Assembly: GCF_034424315.1 (NCBI RefSeq)
Contig: NZ_CP139972.1
Coordinates: 5,146,001 to 5,210,000 of the forward strand
Length of the DNA stretch: 64,000 nucleotides
Direction of reading: 5' to 3'
Source of the DNA: Chitinophaga sancti
Lineage (GTDB): Bacteria; Bacteroidota; Bacteroidia; Chitinophagales; Chitinophagaceae
Positions 1-9,317 of the stretch are shown one piece after another; position 1 is the first letter of the stretch, and each line of letters begins with the position of its first letter. Position numbers and translations under genes: made by a program. The notes below the pieces were generated by a model. The model was given only the letters and a program-made list of their open reading frames with translations. It ran no database searches and was not told the origin of the DNA.

Positions 1-350
1 ATGCAACAGCACAGCCTATTTACAGGAAAGCGATTGTGAATAATATGGTGAAACTGGGGGTAGATACCAGCAGTGCAAAAGCACAGACCTATTTGTCAAA
101 AAGAGGAATGCTGACCGCGGGAAATGCACTGCAAAGGATCATTGAAGAGAAGAATATTGCGAATAATTTTTCTACTGAGAATTGGGTGGATTGGAGGAGA
201 ACAGGGTACCCGGCAATATCGCTGATTGCAAATGATAATATTACCAGTTTACCAAGGAGGTTTTTATATCCAAATAGTGAGATTAGTACGAATGGAGGGA
301 ATGTGCCTTCGGTGAAAGTGACGGATAGACTGTGGTGGGATGGGCAATAA
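1..350 (+). CDS. SusD/RagB-type outer membrane lipoprotein, C-terminal fragment
   Basis: The gene is cut by the window start; its open frame runs from base 3 to a TAA at 348-350. The fragment carries the C-terminal signature of the SusD-like nutrient-binding lipoproteins: a WVDWRRTGYP block, an IPRRF-like 'LPRRFLYP' segment and a terminal DRLWWDG. The complete SusD at 52424-53812 ends in the same order (WAEWRRTGYP, IPRR, KVWWD), so both belong to the same SusD subfamily. Such proteins sit on the cell surface and cap a SusC TonB-dependent transporter; its SusC partner is presumably upstream of the window. Substrate is unknown. Confidence 0.9.
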   Translation, partial: ATAQPIYRKAIVNNMVKLGVDTSSAKAQTYLSKRGMLTAGNALQRIIEEKNIANNFSTENWVDWRRTGYPAISLIANDNITSLPRRFLYPNSEISTNGGNVPSVKVTDRLWWDGQ

Positions 351-356
351 AATTTC

Positions 357-425
357 TGAGTTGGGCTGAGATAAAAAATTGAGTTTAGTTGAGGAAAAAT
401 TTTGAGTTTGGTTGATAAAGCCAAC
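357..425. repeat. Three degenerate 23-nt tandem units
   Basis: Three copies of a unit beginning TGAGTTnrGyTGA start at 357, 380 and 403, exactly 23 nt apart, between the susD stop and the downstream terminator. Units 1 and 2 are full length; the third runs into the hairpin at 415. No coding function is visible. Probably a short slippage-type duplication. Confidence 0.6.
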
Positions 426-447
426 CCCATAATGGGGTTGGCTTTAT
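415..447. terminator. Bidirectional terminator between susD and the SIMPL gene
   Basis: Perfect 15-bp inverted repeat (415-429 and 433-447) with a 3-nt loop. The stem has a GC-rich centre and A/T-rich outer ends, so it can end transcription from both convergent genes. Confidence 0.85.
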
Positions 448-452
448 TGCTT

Positions 453-1160
453 TTACTGAATGGCAAAAACCGCTTTTATTTCAGCTGTCACTTTAATAGT
501 GCGATAATCGATATTCGTATCAGCAACAGTATTGGCTGCTTCAGATTTAAATCTCCCGATCAATATATTGGCATTGTTATACATGGGGTGAATCACATCG
601 GTACTATTTTCAATCACCTGCATCACACCACCCAGTTTCTCCCCAATTGCTTCCATCATTACGGTTGCTTTTGCTTTAGCAGCCTGCAATGCTTTTATCT
701 TTGCTTCCAGGCGATAAGCTTCTATTTTGCTACTGGTAGTTTCACTGATGTACACATTTGTGATACCTGCATCTTCCACGCCATCGAGAATGCTGTTCAG
801 TTTATTCAGGTTACTCAGTTTAAGTCTGAATTCTTTTGAAGCATAGAAGTCTGCATCTTTCTTTTTCTTTCTCCACCACTGGTCGCCGGAAACGCTGCTA
901 ATGGTCAGGTTTTCAGCAGGGATACCGGCTTTTTGTACCGCTTTTGTCAATTGATCTTCCAGGGTAGAAATGTCAATTTTAGTATTCTTATCTTTTTGAT
1001 ATTCCTGTAAGGTGATGTTCAGGTAAATGATGTCCGGTGTAATCTCTATTTCTGATATGCCGTTTACAGAGATTGTCTTCGTTTTCTTGTCATTCGTGTC
1101 CTGCGCAAATCCGGTGATCGCCATTCCTACAACCAGCAGTGTTAATATTACCTTCTTCAT
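453..1160 (-). CDS. SIMPL-domain (DUF541) periplasmic protein
   Basis: 235 residues. An N-terminal signal peptide (MKKVILTLLVVGMAITGFAQ) is followed by one SIMPL/DUF541 domain covering nearly the whole mature protein, recognisable from the SVNGISEIEITPD start, an Arg/Ala/Lys-rich helix (AKIKALQAAKAKATVMMEA) and the final VTAEIKAVF strand. Relatives include E. coli YggE, linked to oxidative stress, and BP26 of Brucella. The protein is likely periplasmic; its molecular activity is not established. It stands alone, convergent with the susD fragment and divergent from the lectin/PKD gene. Confidence 0.85.
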   Translation of the reverse strand: MKKVILTLLVVGMAITGFAQDTNDKKTKTISVNGISEIEITPDIIYLNITLQEYQKDKNTKIDISTLEDQLTKAVQKAGIPAENLTISSVSGDQWWRKKKKDADFYASKEFRLKLSNLNKLNSILDGVEDAGITNVYISETTSSKIEAYRLEAKIKALQAAKAKATVMMEAIGEKLGGVMQVIENSTDVIHPMYNNANILIGRFKSEAANTVADTNIDYRTIKVTAEIKAVFAIQ

Positions 1161-1406
1161 AGTTTTCTATTTTTCCTACATGATGCAGGGAAAATACCGG
1201 ATTCCATAAATTGCAGGGATAATTCTATATTTTGAGTATAACCTATACTTATTAACCACAAAAACAGGGGCTTTATCCATGACAGAGCGCGTGGGATCGG
1301 GCAGGGGGCCAAAGGCTGGCTAAGTTTAATTATACAATAGCTTTAATTTTAATAAGATACAAGCCATCGTTTTTTGAGTATATTTAAGCTTACTGCTTCT
1401 GTATCT

Positions 1407-3344
1407 ATGTCACGGTCCACGGGTTTTATCATGGTACTCTTATGTCTGTCACTTCTTGCCAAAGCGCAACTGCAGACTCCTTATATTTTAAATGGCAGCG
1501 CCACCCAGCGCACCTGTAATTGTTATGTGCTCACCCAGGATGTGAATAAATCGAGTGGCACCGTATGGAACAAGAACCTGATCGACCTCCGCAATTCTTT
1601 TGATTACTTTTTTGATGTAAACCTGGGCTGTAAGGATTATGACGGTGCGGATGGAATTGGTTTTATCTTACAGACAAAGGGAACCAACTTAGGTGCTACG
1701 GGCTCGGGAATAGGATTTCAGGGCATCAGCCCTTCACTGGGAATTATTATTGATACCTACCAGAATTCCATCGACAATGATCCTTCTTATGATCACCTGG
1801 CCATACAGATGGATGGTGTGACTGATCATAATGCCATAAATAACCTGGCGGGGCCAGTGACGGCGTTGGATGGGAATGATAATATTGAAGACTGTAAGTG
1901 GCACATATTCAGGGTAAAATGGGATGCCGCAGTCATGCAAATGACGGTGACCATGGATGGTGTACTAAGATTATCATTGGATAAAGACGTTGTTCACGAC
2001 ATTTTTGGCAATAACCCCATGGTATATTGGGGATTTGCCGGCTCTACCGGTGGATCTTACAACGTTCAGCAGTTTTGTGCAGCACTCAGACCCCAGTTGG
2101 ATTTTAGAAATGATCAGCGATTTTGTATAGGCGATCCCATTGTTTTCAGAGACTCCTCTAAATCATTTGGTACCATTACCAGGTGGCAGTGGGATTTTGG
2201 AGATGGTACGACTTCCACTGTATCTCAGCCGGGCATGCATCAGTATGCAAAGCCAGGGGTGTATGATGTGACGATGGTGATTGAGGATAATAGCGGATGT
2301 ATTTCGGATACCATGCACCAGCAGGTAACGATCGGTACTTATCCCGTGGCGGAAATGTCTAGCCATCCATTGTGTTTAGGCAGACCTTTGACGATTAAGG
2401 ATGCGACCACCCTGGATGTGGGTACACTGACGGAATGGGATTGGGAGTTGAATGGGCATAGTGCCAGCGGGCAGAATATTGTAGCTGATTTTACCACACC
2501 GGGAACGTACCCGGTAAAATTATCTGTGTTGACGAAAGAGGGATGTAAGGATGATACGATACAAATGCTGTCGGTGTATAATACGCCATCCATCAGTGCG
2601 AGCGGGCATGATGCGTGTATAGGAGATGCCATTGATTTTTCAGGAACGAATCTTACTCCCGGGGTTGCGCTGGCGGGCTGGCATTGGAACCTGGGGGATG
2701 GCAATACCGCCACCGTGAAAGACATTGATTATACTTATAAAGCAGGTGGCAGGTATACAGCGGAAGTATATGCAGTGAGCAAAGACGGGTGTTTCTCTGA
2801 TTCATTCCGGATCCCTGTGAAGATTGTGGATATTAAGCTGGATGCGGGGCGGGATACGCTGATTGCAAAAGGGCAGCCTTTGCAGTTGAATGCAGTGGCA
2901 ACGGGAGATAACCTTTCGTATAGCTGGTATCCTCCTACAGGTCTGAATGATGTATTGATTCCTGATCCGGTAGCAGTGTTGTTCCAGGATGTGCGATATG
3001 TATTGATAGTGAATTCACCGGAGGGTTGTGTGCAAATGGATACTTTGCTGGTGAAGGCGTATACGGGGCCGGAGTTTTATGTACCGAATGCTTTTTCGCC
3101 GAATCATGATGGGCAGAATGATATGTTCAGGGCGATAGCGGCGGGGGTACCGCAATTGGATTTTTTATGTGTGTGGGATAGATGGGGCAAAGAGGTGTTC
3201 AGAACAAGTGAATTGACAGGGGCCTGGGATGGCACTTTTAAGGGCCAGGATTCGCCTGTGGGTACTTATGTTTACCAGATACAAGGAACAGATTATACAG
3301 GGCATAAATTCAGCCGGAAAGGCACAGTAACGCTGGTTAGATAA
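1407..3344 (+). CDS. Secreted L-type lectin / PKD adhesin with CHU_C (T9SS type B) sorting domain
   Basis: 645 residues from the ATG at 1407; an in-frame TTG at 1374 would add 11 residues before an otherwise normal signal peptide (MSRSTGFIMVLLCLSLLAKAQ), so ATG is preferred. Domains in order: an L-type lectin-like sandwich at about 25-225 (DGADGIGFILQ, GIIIDTYQN), two clear PKD repeats (the first with WQWDFGDGTTS), a third PKD-like repeat (WHWNLGDGN), an Ig-like segment and a C-terminal gliding-associated CHU_C domain starting at VPNAFSPNHDGQND and ending with GTYVYQIQGTD. CHU_C domains direct export by the type IX system and surface attachment. Inferred role: a large surface adhesin binding carbohydrate. 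PorZ of the same secretion system is encoded at 61254. Confidence 0.88.
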   Translation: MSRSTGFIMVLLCLSLLAKAQLQTPYILNGSATQRTCNCYVLTQDVNKSSGTVWNKNLIDLRNSFDYFFDVNLGCKDYDGADGIGFILQTKGTNLGATGSGIGFQGISPSLGIIIDTYQNSIDNDPSYDHLAIQMDGVTDHNAINNLAGPVTALDGNDNIEDCKWHIFRVKWDAAVMQMTVTMDGVLRLSLDKDVVHDIFGNNPMVYWGFAGSTGGSYNVQQFCAALRPQLDFRNDQRFCIGDPIVFRDSSKSFGTITRWQWDFGDGTTSTVSQPGMHQYAKPGVYDVTMVIEDNSGCISDTMHQQVTIGTYPVAEMSSHPLCLGRPLTIKDATTLDVGTLTEWDWELNGHSASGQNIVADFTTPGTYPVKLSVLTKEGCKDDTIQMLSVYNTPSISASGHDACIGDAIDFSGTNLTPGVALAGWHWNLGDGNTATVKDIDYTYKAGGRYTAEVYAVSKDGCFSDSFRIPVKIVDIKLDAGRDTLIAKGQPLQLNAVATGDNLSYSWYPPTGLNDVLIPDPVAVLFQDVRYVLIVNSPEGCVQMDTLLVKAYTGPEFYVPNAFSPNHDGQNDMFRAIAAGVPQLDFLCVWDRWGKEVFRTSELTGAWDGTFKGQDSPVGTYVYQIQGTDYTGHKFSRKGTVTLVR

Positions 3345-3348
3345 AAAG

Positions 3349-3394
3349 CAAACCGCGAGTACTTTTACCATCGGCAAAAAGCACTCGCGGTTTG
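3349..3394. terminator. Terminator between the adhesin gene and mfd
   Basis: 12-bp perfect arms (3349-3360 and 3383-3394) around a 22-nt loop. A second, weaker hairpin (3409-3435, one bulge) lies between this and the mfd stop and is followed by a T-rich stretch on the + strand. Confidence 0.65.
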
Positions 3395-3441
3395 GGTAGC
3401 TGTCATGCAAACGGCTTTGAAATGAAAGACCGTTTTGTTAT

Positions 3442-6400
3442 TTATGAACGGGCATCTTCCATATTTTTTAAGAAATCATAGAGATCATTCATATCCGTAA
3501 TCTTCGTTGCTACCAACATAAAGTTTGTACCTAACTGTTTCAGTTTCGCATTATTCACCCTGGTCTGTACATAGTTCAGGATATGATCAAATGTAGGCGA
3601 TGTGAAATAAGGCGAATCAGGATTATTGATAAAGTAACAACGCAGTGTTTCATCTTTCAGGATCATTTTCTCAAAGCCCAGTTTAATCGCCATCCAGCGG
3701 CAACGCACCAGGCATAAGAGTTCCAGGACTGGTACCGGCAGTGGACCAAACCTATCTTTCAGCTCTTCTTCAAATGCCGCCAGCTTGCTTTCCAGTGTGA
3801 TATTATCCAGCTCCTGGTACAGGTTCAAACGCTCCTGTATGCTTTCCACATAGCTATCCGGGATCAGGATTTCCAGGTCTGTATCAATGGTACAATCACT
3901 CACATAATCCTTCTTCTCTTCCAGTTGTTCTTTAAAGAGATCCTTGAATTCATTTTGCTTCAGTTCGCGGATCGCTTCATCCAGGATCTTCTGGTACATA
4001 TCGAAGCCGATATCTGACATAAAGCCACTCTGCTCACCACCCAGCAGGTTACCCGCACCGCGTATATCCAAATCACGCATTGCAATCTGGAAACCGCTAC
4101 CCAGTTCACTATGCTGCTCCAGTGTTTGCAGGCGCTTACGGCTATCAGCAGGCAATGTGCTCATAGGCGGAGCCAGCAGGTAACAGAATGCTTTCTTATT
4201 ACTACGGCCTACACGACCACGCAACTGGTGCAGATCACTCAAACCGAAGTGATGTGCATTATTGATGATCATGGTGTTTGCATTTGGAATATCCACACCA
4301 CTCTCCACGATATTGGTACATACCAGTACATCGTATTTACGATCGATGAAATCGAGGATTACTTCTTCCAGCTGGTGTCCTTCCATCTGCCCGTGGGCAG
4401 TAGCGACAGACAAATCAGGGCAAAGGCCTTTTATCAGGCTGCTGATCTCACCTAATCCTTTTACACGGTTGTATACAAAGTAAACCTGACCCCCTCTTTC
4501 TGTTTCGAAGTAGATCGCATCACGGATCATGTCATGATCAAATACATGTACTTCTGTTTCAATCGGCTGCCTGTTAGGCGGCGGTGTATTGATGACTGAC
4601 AGGTCTCTTGCACCCATCAGTGAGAACTGCAGTGTTCTTGGAATAGGCGTTGCCGTTAGTGTGAGTGTATCTACATTCAGCTTGATGTGTTTCAGCTTTT
4701 CTTTTGCTGCCACGCCAAATTTCTGTTCTTCATCCACGATCAGCACGCCCAGGTCTTTGAACTTAACATCCTTGCTCAGCAAGGCATGTGTACCTACGAT
4801 GATATCTATCTTTCCTTCTGCAAGTCGCTGTAATGTTTCTTTCTTTTCTTTTGCTGATTTAAAGCGGTTCAGGTAATCCACTGTACAGGGGAAGTCTTTC
4901 AATCGCTCTGAAAAAGTTTTGAAGTGCTGGAAAGCGAGGATGGTAGTCGGTACTAATATCGCTGCCTGCTTGCCATCTACGATAGACTTGAAAGCCGCAC
5001 GTACGGCTACTTCTGTCTTACCAAAACCCACATCACCACATACCAGCCGGTCCATAGGTGAAGGTGATTCCATATCACGTTTCACATCGGCAGTAGCCTT
5101 GCTTTGGTCAGGGGTATCTTCATAGATAAAGGATGCTTCCAGTTCTGTTTGCAGGTAAGTATCCGGTGCATGCTGGAAACCTTTCTGGGCCTTGCGTGCC
5201 GCGTATAGCCGGATCAGGTCTTTTGCAATATCCTTTACCTGTGTTTTGGCTTTTTCTTTCAGTTTATCCCATGCATCACTACCCAGTTTATTGACTTTAG
5301 GTTCCTGGCCTTCCTTGCCGGTGAACTTACTGATCTTGTGCAGGGAGTTGATATTCACATACAGGAGGTCATTGTTCTTGTAAATGATACGAATGGCTTC
5401 CTGCATTTTACCACCTACTTCTATCTTCTGTAAGCCACTGTACATACCTACACCATGGTCGATATGCGTGACGAAGTCGCCTGACTGCAGTTCGCGCAGG
5501 GTCTTCATGGTCAGTGCCTTATTCTTGTTGTAGGCCTGCTTTACCTTGTACTTGTGATAACGCTGGAAGATCTGGTGATCTGTATAGCACACGATCTTCA
5601 GCGAGTGATCGATGAAGCCATGGCTTACCGGCACGGGTATCGGGTAGAAGGTAAACGTTGCTTTCAGGTCTTCGAAAATGCTGCGCAGTCTTTCCAGCTG
5701 GCGGGCATTTTCGGCGAAGATGAAGAGGGCGTATTTATTCTTGTTGTGCGTTTCCAGGTCTTTGATCAGCATGTCGAACTGCCTGTTAAAGACTGGTTGC
5801 TCCTGTGTTTCGAAGTTCAGTGGTGTGAATGGACGGTTGGTTTCTTCCCACCAAAGTTTATTTCCGAAGTTGATGCAGTGCCTTTGCAGGATCTGCTGCA
5901 TGAGGACGTGTGCTTTCACAAAATCGCCCTCCTTCAGTTCCATCTTTTCATCTTCATCAATCCTTACCTGCTGACCGGATTGCAGGAAGGCATCCAGCTT
6001 TTCTTCCAGCTGTAAGATCACGTCCTGTACATATCCCGGATCTTTCATCCAGATGACGGTATTGGCAGGCAGGAATTCCAGCAGGGAGGTTTTCTGATGC
6101 TCCAGGTTATGGGTATCCATATTGGCGATCAGGGTGAGCTGTGTGAGCTTGCGTTCACTGAGCTGGGTTTCCGGATCGAAGATGCGGATGGAGTCGATAT
6201 CTTCCCCGAACAACTCTATACGGTAAGGTTTTTCATTACCAAAAGAATAGATGTCGAGGATACCTCCACGAAGGGCATACTGCCCCGGTTCGTATACGAA
6301 GTCAGTGAAGCTGAAGTTCCAGCTCACAAGTTTTTCCAGCAGATCGTCTACCTTGAGCACATCGCCTACTTTCAACTGTACCATGTTGGAGTTGAATGCG

Positions 6401-6816
6401 ACGGAGGCTGCTACCTTTTCCCAGAGGGCTTCGGGGTAGGTGACGAGGATCTTTTTATGGATGCTATCGCCGGAAAATTTCATGAGGGCTTCGGTACGCA
6501 GCATGCTATGGCTGCTGTTCAGATCGCTGAACTGGCCTACCTTTTTGAATGAATCGGGGAAGTAGAAGATATCGAGTGCCTGACTAAGCTGCTCCAGGTC
6601 ATTATGGAAGTATGCCGCCTCTTCTTTATCGTTTAAGATGAACAGGTGGTTAGCCGAAGATGCCAGTTCCCACGCGCCTGCCGCGATAAATGTGGGGGTA
6701 CTACCGGTTAACCCTGTTAATTGGAAATACTGTGGATTGGACAAATGAATCCCTTTCACCAGCTGTTGCAGGCGGGTGTCTCGCTGGTACATTTGTAATA
6801 CAGCCTGTATATTCAT
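3442..6816 (-). CDS. mfd: Transcription-repair coupling factor Mfd
   Basis: 1124 residues, normal for Mfd. Mfd removes RNA polymerase stalled at DNA lesions and recruits UvrA. Visible order: an N-terminal UvrB-like module, a CarD-like RNA polymerase interaction domain at about 440-510 (SGDFVTHIDHGVG), Walker A near 592 (GDVGFGKTEVAV), a DEEQ box near 697 (LIVDEEQKFGV), motif III (LTATPIPRTLQFS), helicase C-terminal motifs (VESGVDIPNANT, HQLRGRVGRS) and the C-terminal TRCF domain. The start is the ATG at 6816, only 8 nt after an exact -7 promoter box. It forms a single-gene unit. Confidence 0.98.
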   Translation of the reverse strand: MNIQAVLQMYQRDTRLQQLVKGIHLSNPQYFQLTGLTGSTPTFIAAGAWELASSANHLFILNDKEEAAYFHNDLEQLSQALDIFYFPDSFKKVGQFSDLNSSHSMLRTEALMKFSGDSIHKKILVTYPEALWEKVAASVAFNSNMVQLKVGDVLKVDDLLEKLVSWNFSFTDFVYEPGQYALRGGILDIYSFGNEKPYRIELFGEDIDSIRIFDPETQLSERKLTQLTLIANMDTHNLEHQKTSLLEFLPANTVIWMKDPGYVQDVILQLEEKLDAFLQSGQQVRIDEDEKMELKEGDFVKAHVLMQQILQRHCINFGNKLWWEETNRPFTPLNFETQEQPVFNRQFDMLIKDLETHNKNKYALFIFAENARQLERLRSIFEDLKATFTFYPIPVPVSHGFIDHSLKIVCYTDHQIFQRYHKYKVKQAYNKNKALTMKTLRELQSGDFVTHIDHGVGMYSGLQKIEVGGKMQEAIRIIYKNNDLLYVNINSLHKISKFTGKEGQEPKVNKLGSDAWDKLKEKAKTQVKDIAKDLIRLYAARKAQKGFQHAPDTYLQTELEASFIYEDTPDQSKATADVKRDMESPSPMDRLVCGDVGFGKTEVAVRAAFKSIVDGKQAAILVPTTILAFQHFKTFSERLKDFPCTVDYLNRFKSAKEKKETLQRLAEGKIDIIVGTHALLSKDVKFKDLGVLIVDEEQKFGVAAKEKLKHIKLNVDTLTLTATPIPRTLQFSLMGARDLSVINTPPPNRQPIETEVHVFDHDMIRDAIYFETERGGQVYFVYNRVKGLGEISSLIKGLCPDLSVATAHGQMEGHQLEEVILDFIDRKYDVLVCTNIVESGVDIPNANTMIINNAHHFGLSDLHQLRGRVGRSNKKAFCYLLAPPMSTLPADSRKRLQTLEQHSELGSGFQIAMRDLDIRGAGNLLGGEQSGFMSDIGFDMYQKILDEAIRELKQNEFKDLFKEQLEEKKDYVSDCTIDTDLEILIPDSYVESIQERLNLYQELDNITLESKLAAFEEELKDRFGPLPVPVLELLCLVRCRWMAIKLGFEKMILKDETLRCYFINNPDSPYFTSPTFDHILNYVQTRVNNAKLKQLGTNFMLVATKITDMNDLYDFLKNMEDARS

Positions 6817-6824
6817 GAGGGGAG

Positions 6825-6832
6825 CAAAGTTA
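6825..6832 (-). promoter_or_regulatory. -7 promoter box of mfd, next to the start codon
   Basis: The minus strand reads TAACTTTG, an exact match to the Bacteroidota -7 consensus TAnnTTTG. Eight bases separate it from the mfd ATG. No good -33 TTG was found at the usual spacing. Confidence 0.5.
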
Positions 6833-7034
6833 CGAATTATTGGGCATTCTTCATTCTGATGAAAACGATGGTATGTCTCCCTGGAATTTAGTTAAAGCCC
6901 GCTGCCGGGAGGTCCGGAATATTGGAAATAGAAAGTTCAAACAGCAACACAACCCCAGTGTTCTTTGCCTTTATAAAAAGTCATTGGCGGGCGTGGCATT
7001 TTTCACGATATTTAAGTAATAAATTCCACTAAAT

Positions 7035-7760
7035 ATGCAGGACAACTGGCACAATGGTTATGTGACCCGCATCGTGCAGGAGACATATAATACAAGAAGG
7101 TTCTGGATACAGATTAGGGAGCTGGAAAGATTTGATTTTAAACCCGGACAATTTGTGACCCTTGATCTTCCTATTCATGAAGAAAAGAAAAAGCGATGGC
7201 GGAGCTATTCTATAGCTTCGGCGCCGGATGGCACGAATATGTTTGAGCTGGTGATCGTTTTGCTGGAAGGCGGGGCGGGCACCACCTATTTATTCAATGA
7301 AGTAAATGTGGGCACTGAGATTCCGGTGAAGGGGCCTTTGGGGGTGTTTACCTTACCGCAGGAGCTGGACAGGCATTTGTTTTTGATTTGTACGGGTACG
7401 GGGGTTGCTCCTTTCAGGGCGATGGCGCATCATATACATACACATGGGATCCCACATCGGGATATTCATTTGATTTATGGGTGCAGGAAGGAGTGTGATT
7501 TACTGTATGCGAAAGAGTTGTGGCAGCTGGAAAAAGAGTTGGAGGGGTTTAGTTATAGCCCTACTTTGTCGAGGTGTGAGGATGGGTGGACCGGGAAGCG
7601 GGGGTATGTGCATTTGATCTATGAGGAGTTGCTGGCGGTGCATAAGGAGCCGGCGTATTTCTTTTTATGTGGGTGGAAGAATATGATTGATGAGGCGAAG
7701 GGGAAGATTTTGGGGATGGGGTATGACAGGCATGATATTCACCAGGAGTTATATGGATAA
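7035..7760 (+). CDS. Ferredoxin-NADP reductase-type FAD/NAD(P) oxidoreductase
   Basis: 241 residues, the length of a compact one-chain FNR. An FAD-binding barrel carries the flavin motif RSYSIASAP near residue 57, and the nucleotide-binding half has LICTGTGVAPFRAM, YGCRKECDLLY and the C-terminal FLCGWKNMIDEAKG. The family moves electrons between NAD(P)H and ferredoxin, flavodoxin or an oxygenase; no partner gene is adjacent, so the acceptor is unknown. Cytoplasmic, no signal peptide. It is followed at once by a strong hairpin terminator, so it looks monocistronic. Confidence 0.9.
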   Translation: MQDNWHNGYVTRIVQETYNTRRFWIQIRELERFDFKPGQFVTLDLPIHEEKKKRWRSYSIASAPDGTNMFELVIVLLEGGAGTTYLFNEVNVGTEIPVKGPLGVFTLPQELDRHLFLICTGTGVAPFRAMAHHIHTHGIPHRDIHLIYGCRKECDLLYAKELWQLEKELEGFSYSPTLSRCEDGWTGKRGYVHLIYEELLAVHKEPAYFFLCGWKNMIDEAKGKILGMGYDRHDIHQELYG

Positions 7761-7763
7761 TTG

Positions 7764-7806
7764 GTAAAGAATTGGCCCGGTCCTTAGGACCGGGCCAATT
7801 CTTTAC
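7764..7806. terminator. 21-bp perfect palindromic terminator
   Basis: Arms 7764-7784 and 7786-7806 are perfectly complementary around one central base, so the RNA stem is about 19 bp with a tight loop. It separates the convergent reductase and glyQS genes. Confidence 0.85.
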
Positions 7807-7809
7807 GGG

Positions 7810-7845
7810 CGGGTTTGGGCCGTGCTGGCGCAGGGCTCAAACCCG
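7810..7845. repeat. Second hairpin following the terminator
   Basis: 12-nt arms (7810-7821 and 7834-7845), complementary apart from one G-T pair, with a loop containing GCAGGGC. There is no U-run. It ends 5 nt before the glyQS stop. Similar paired hairpins occur at 14551-14636 and 21698-21786. Confidence 0.6.
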
Positions 7846-7850
7846 GATTA

Positions 7851-9281
7851 TTATTCGTTTATCTTGTTTAAAACGAGTTCCTTCACTTTGTCCAGCGGAA
7901 TTCTTTCCTGTTCCATGGAATCTCTGTAACGGATGGTAACGGTGTTATCTTCCTTGGTCTGGTGGTCGATGGTTACACAGAATGGTGTACCGATCGCATC
8001 CTGGCGGCGATAACGCTTACCGATTGCATCTTTCTCTTCGTAGAAAGTATGGAAGTGAGGTTTACAGATGTCCATCAATTCCTTTGCAATTTCTGGTAAA
8101 CCGTCTTTTTTAGTGAGTGGGAAGATCGCCAGTTTGGTTGGCGCCAGTTTCGCAGGGAAACGTAATACTACCCGGCTGTCTTCCTTACCATCTTTGGTCA
8201 GATCTTCTTCTGCGTAAGCATTACATACGGTGAGGAGGAACATACGATCCAGACCGATGGATGTTTCGATTACATATGGAATATAGTTCTGATTGATCTC
8301 GGTATCGAAGTACTGCATTTTCTTCTTGCTGAACTCCTGGTGTCTGCCCAGATCATGGTCAGTACGGCTGTGAATACCTTCTACTTCTTTGAAACCGATC
8401 GGGAATTCAAATTCGATATCTTCAGCAGCATCTGCATAGAAAGCCAGCTTTTCGTGTTCATGGAACTTGTATTTAGCCGGATCTGCGCCAAGGCTCAGGT
8501 GCCATTTCATACGTTCTTCTTTCCAATACTGGAACCATTCTTTCTGGGTGCCAGGGCGTACGAAGAACTGCATTTCCATCTGCTCAAATTCGCGCATACG
8601 GAAGATGAACTGACGGGCTACGATTTCGTTACGGAAAGCCTTACCTATCTGGGCAATACCGAAAGGTATTTTCATACGGCCGGTTTTCTGCACATTCAGG
8701 AAGTTCACGAAGATACCCTGAGCGGTTTCAGGGCGGAGGTATATTTCACTTGCTTCGTCGGTTACGCTGCCTAACTGGGTAGAGAACATCAGGTTGAACT
8801 GACGAACATCGGTCCAGTTGACGGTACCGCTTACAGCACATTTAATTTTGTATGCTTCGATCAGCGCTTTCAGGCCGGCCAGATCATCAGCCGCCAGCAA
8901 AGCGTTCATTTTAGCGATCAGTTCTTCACCGGCAGCAGCCTCCAGGGTTTCTGCATGTGCTTCGATCAGGTGATCTACACGGTAACGTTTTTTGCTATCC
9001 TTGTTGTCAATCATAGGATCGCTAAAACCGTCTACGTGCCCAGACGCCTTCCAGGTAGTCGGATGCATAAAAATAGCCGCATCGATCCCCACGATGTTAT
9101 CGTGCATCTGGGTCATGCTTTTCCACCAATAGTCGCGGATATTCTTCTTTAACTGGGCTCCATTCTGGCCATAGTCGTATACTGCACTTAAGCCGTCGTA
9201 GATCTCACTGGACTGGAAAACGAAGCCATATTCTTTACAATGCGAAATGATCGCCTGGAATTTGTTCTGATCTGTTGCCAT
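7851..9281 (-). CDS. glyQS: Glycine--tRNA ligase, single-chain (alpha2) type
   Basis: 476 residues. A class II synthetase of the dimeric, eukaryote-like GlyRS group that charges tRNA-Gly. Seen: the N-terminal YGFVFQSSEIYDGLSAVYDYG segment in part, WKASGHVDGFSDPM, motif 2 around residue 217 (GKAFRNEI, FRMREFEQMEMQFF), motif 3 with ETSIGLDRMFL, and a C-terminal anticodon-binding domain with GKRYRRQDAIGTPFCVT. ATG at 9281 is preceded by a -7 box at only 7 nt. The convergent reductase is insulated by two hairpins. BrkB lies immediately upstream on the same strand but its stop is 37 bp away. Confidence 0.97.
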   Translation of the reverse strand: MATDQNKFQAIISHCKEYGFVFQSSEIYDGLSAVYDYGQNGAQLKKNIRDYWWKSMTQMHDNIVGIDAAIFMHPTTWKASGHVDGFSDPMIDNKDSKKRYRVDHLIEAHAETLEAAAGEELIAKMNALLAADDLAGLKALIEAYKIKCAVSGTVNWTDVRQFNLMFSTQLGSVTDEASEIYLRPETAQGIFVNFLNVQKTGRMKIPFGIAQIGKAFRNEIVARQFIFRMREFEQMEMQFFVRPGTQKEWFQYWKEERMKWHLSLGADPAKYKFHEHEKLAFYADAAEDIEFEFPIGFKEVEGIHSRTDHDLGRHQEFSKKKMQYFDTEINQNYIPYVIETSIGLDRMFLLTVCNAYAEEDLTKDGKEDSRVVLRFPAKLAPTKLAIFPLTKKDGLPEIAKELMDICKPHFHTFYEEKDAIGKRYRRQDAIGTPFCVTIDHQTKEDNTVTIRYRDSMEQERIPLDKVKELVLNKINE

Positions 9282-9288
9282 AATGGCG

Positions 9289-9296
9289 CAAATATA
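9289..9296 (-). promoter_or_regulatory. -7 promoter box of glyQS, next to the start codon
   Basis: The minus strand reads TATATTTG followed by C, an exact TAnnTTTG match with 7 nt before the ATG. A transcript from it would have almost no leader. Confidence 0.5.
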
Positions 9297-9317
9297 TATA
9301 ACTTTTTGTGCTCACTC

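Noticed and set aside
402..839. A 145-codon plus-strand frame over the SIMPL gene
   Set aside because: It begins inside a terminator hairpin and is antisense to a complete SIMPL protein with signal peptide.
8340..8774. A 144-codon frame antisense to glyQS
   Set aside because: Shadow of glyQS; no domain or start context.
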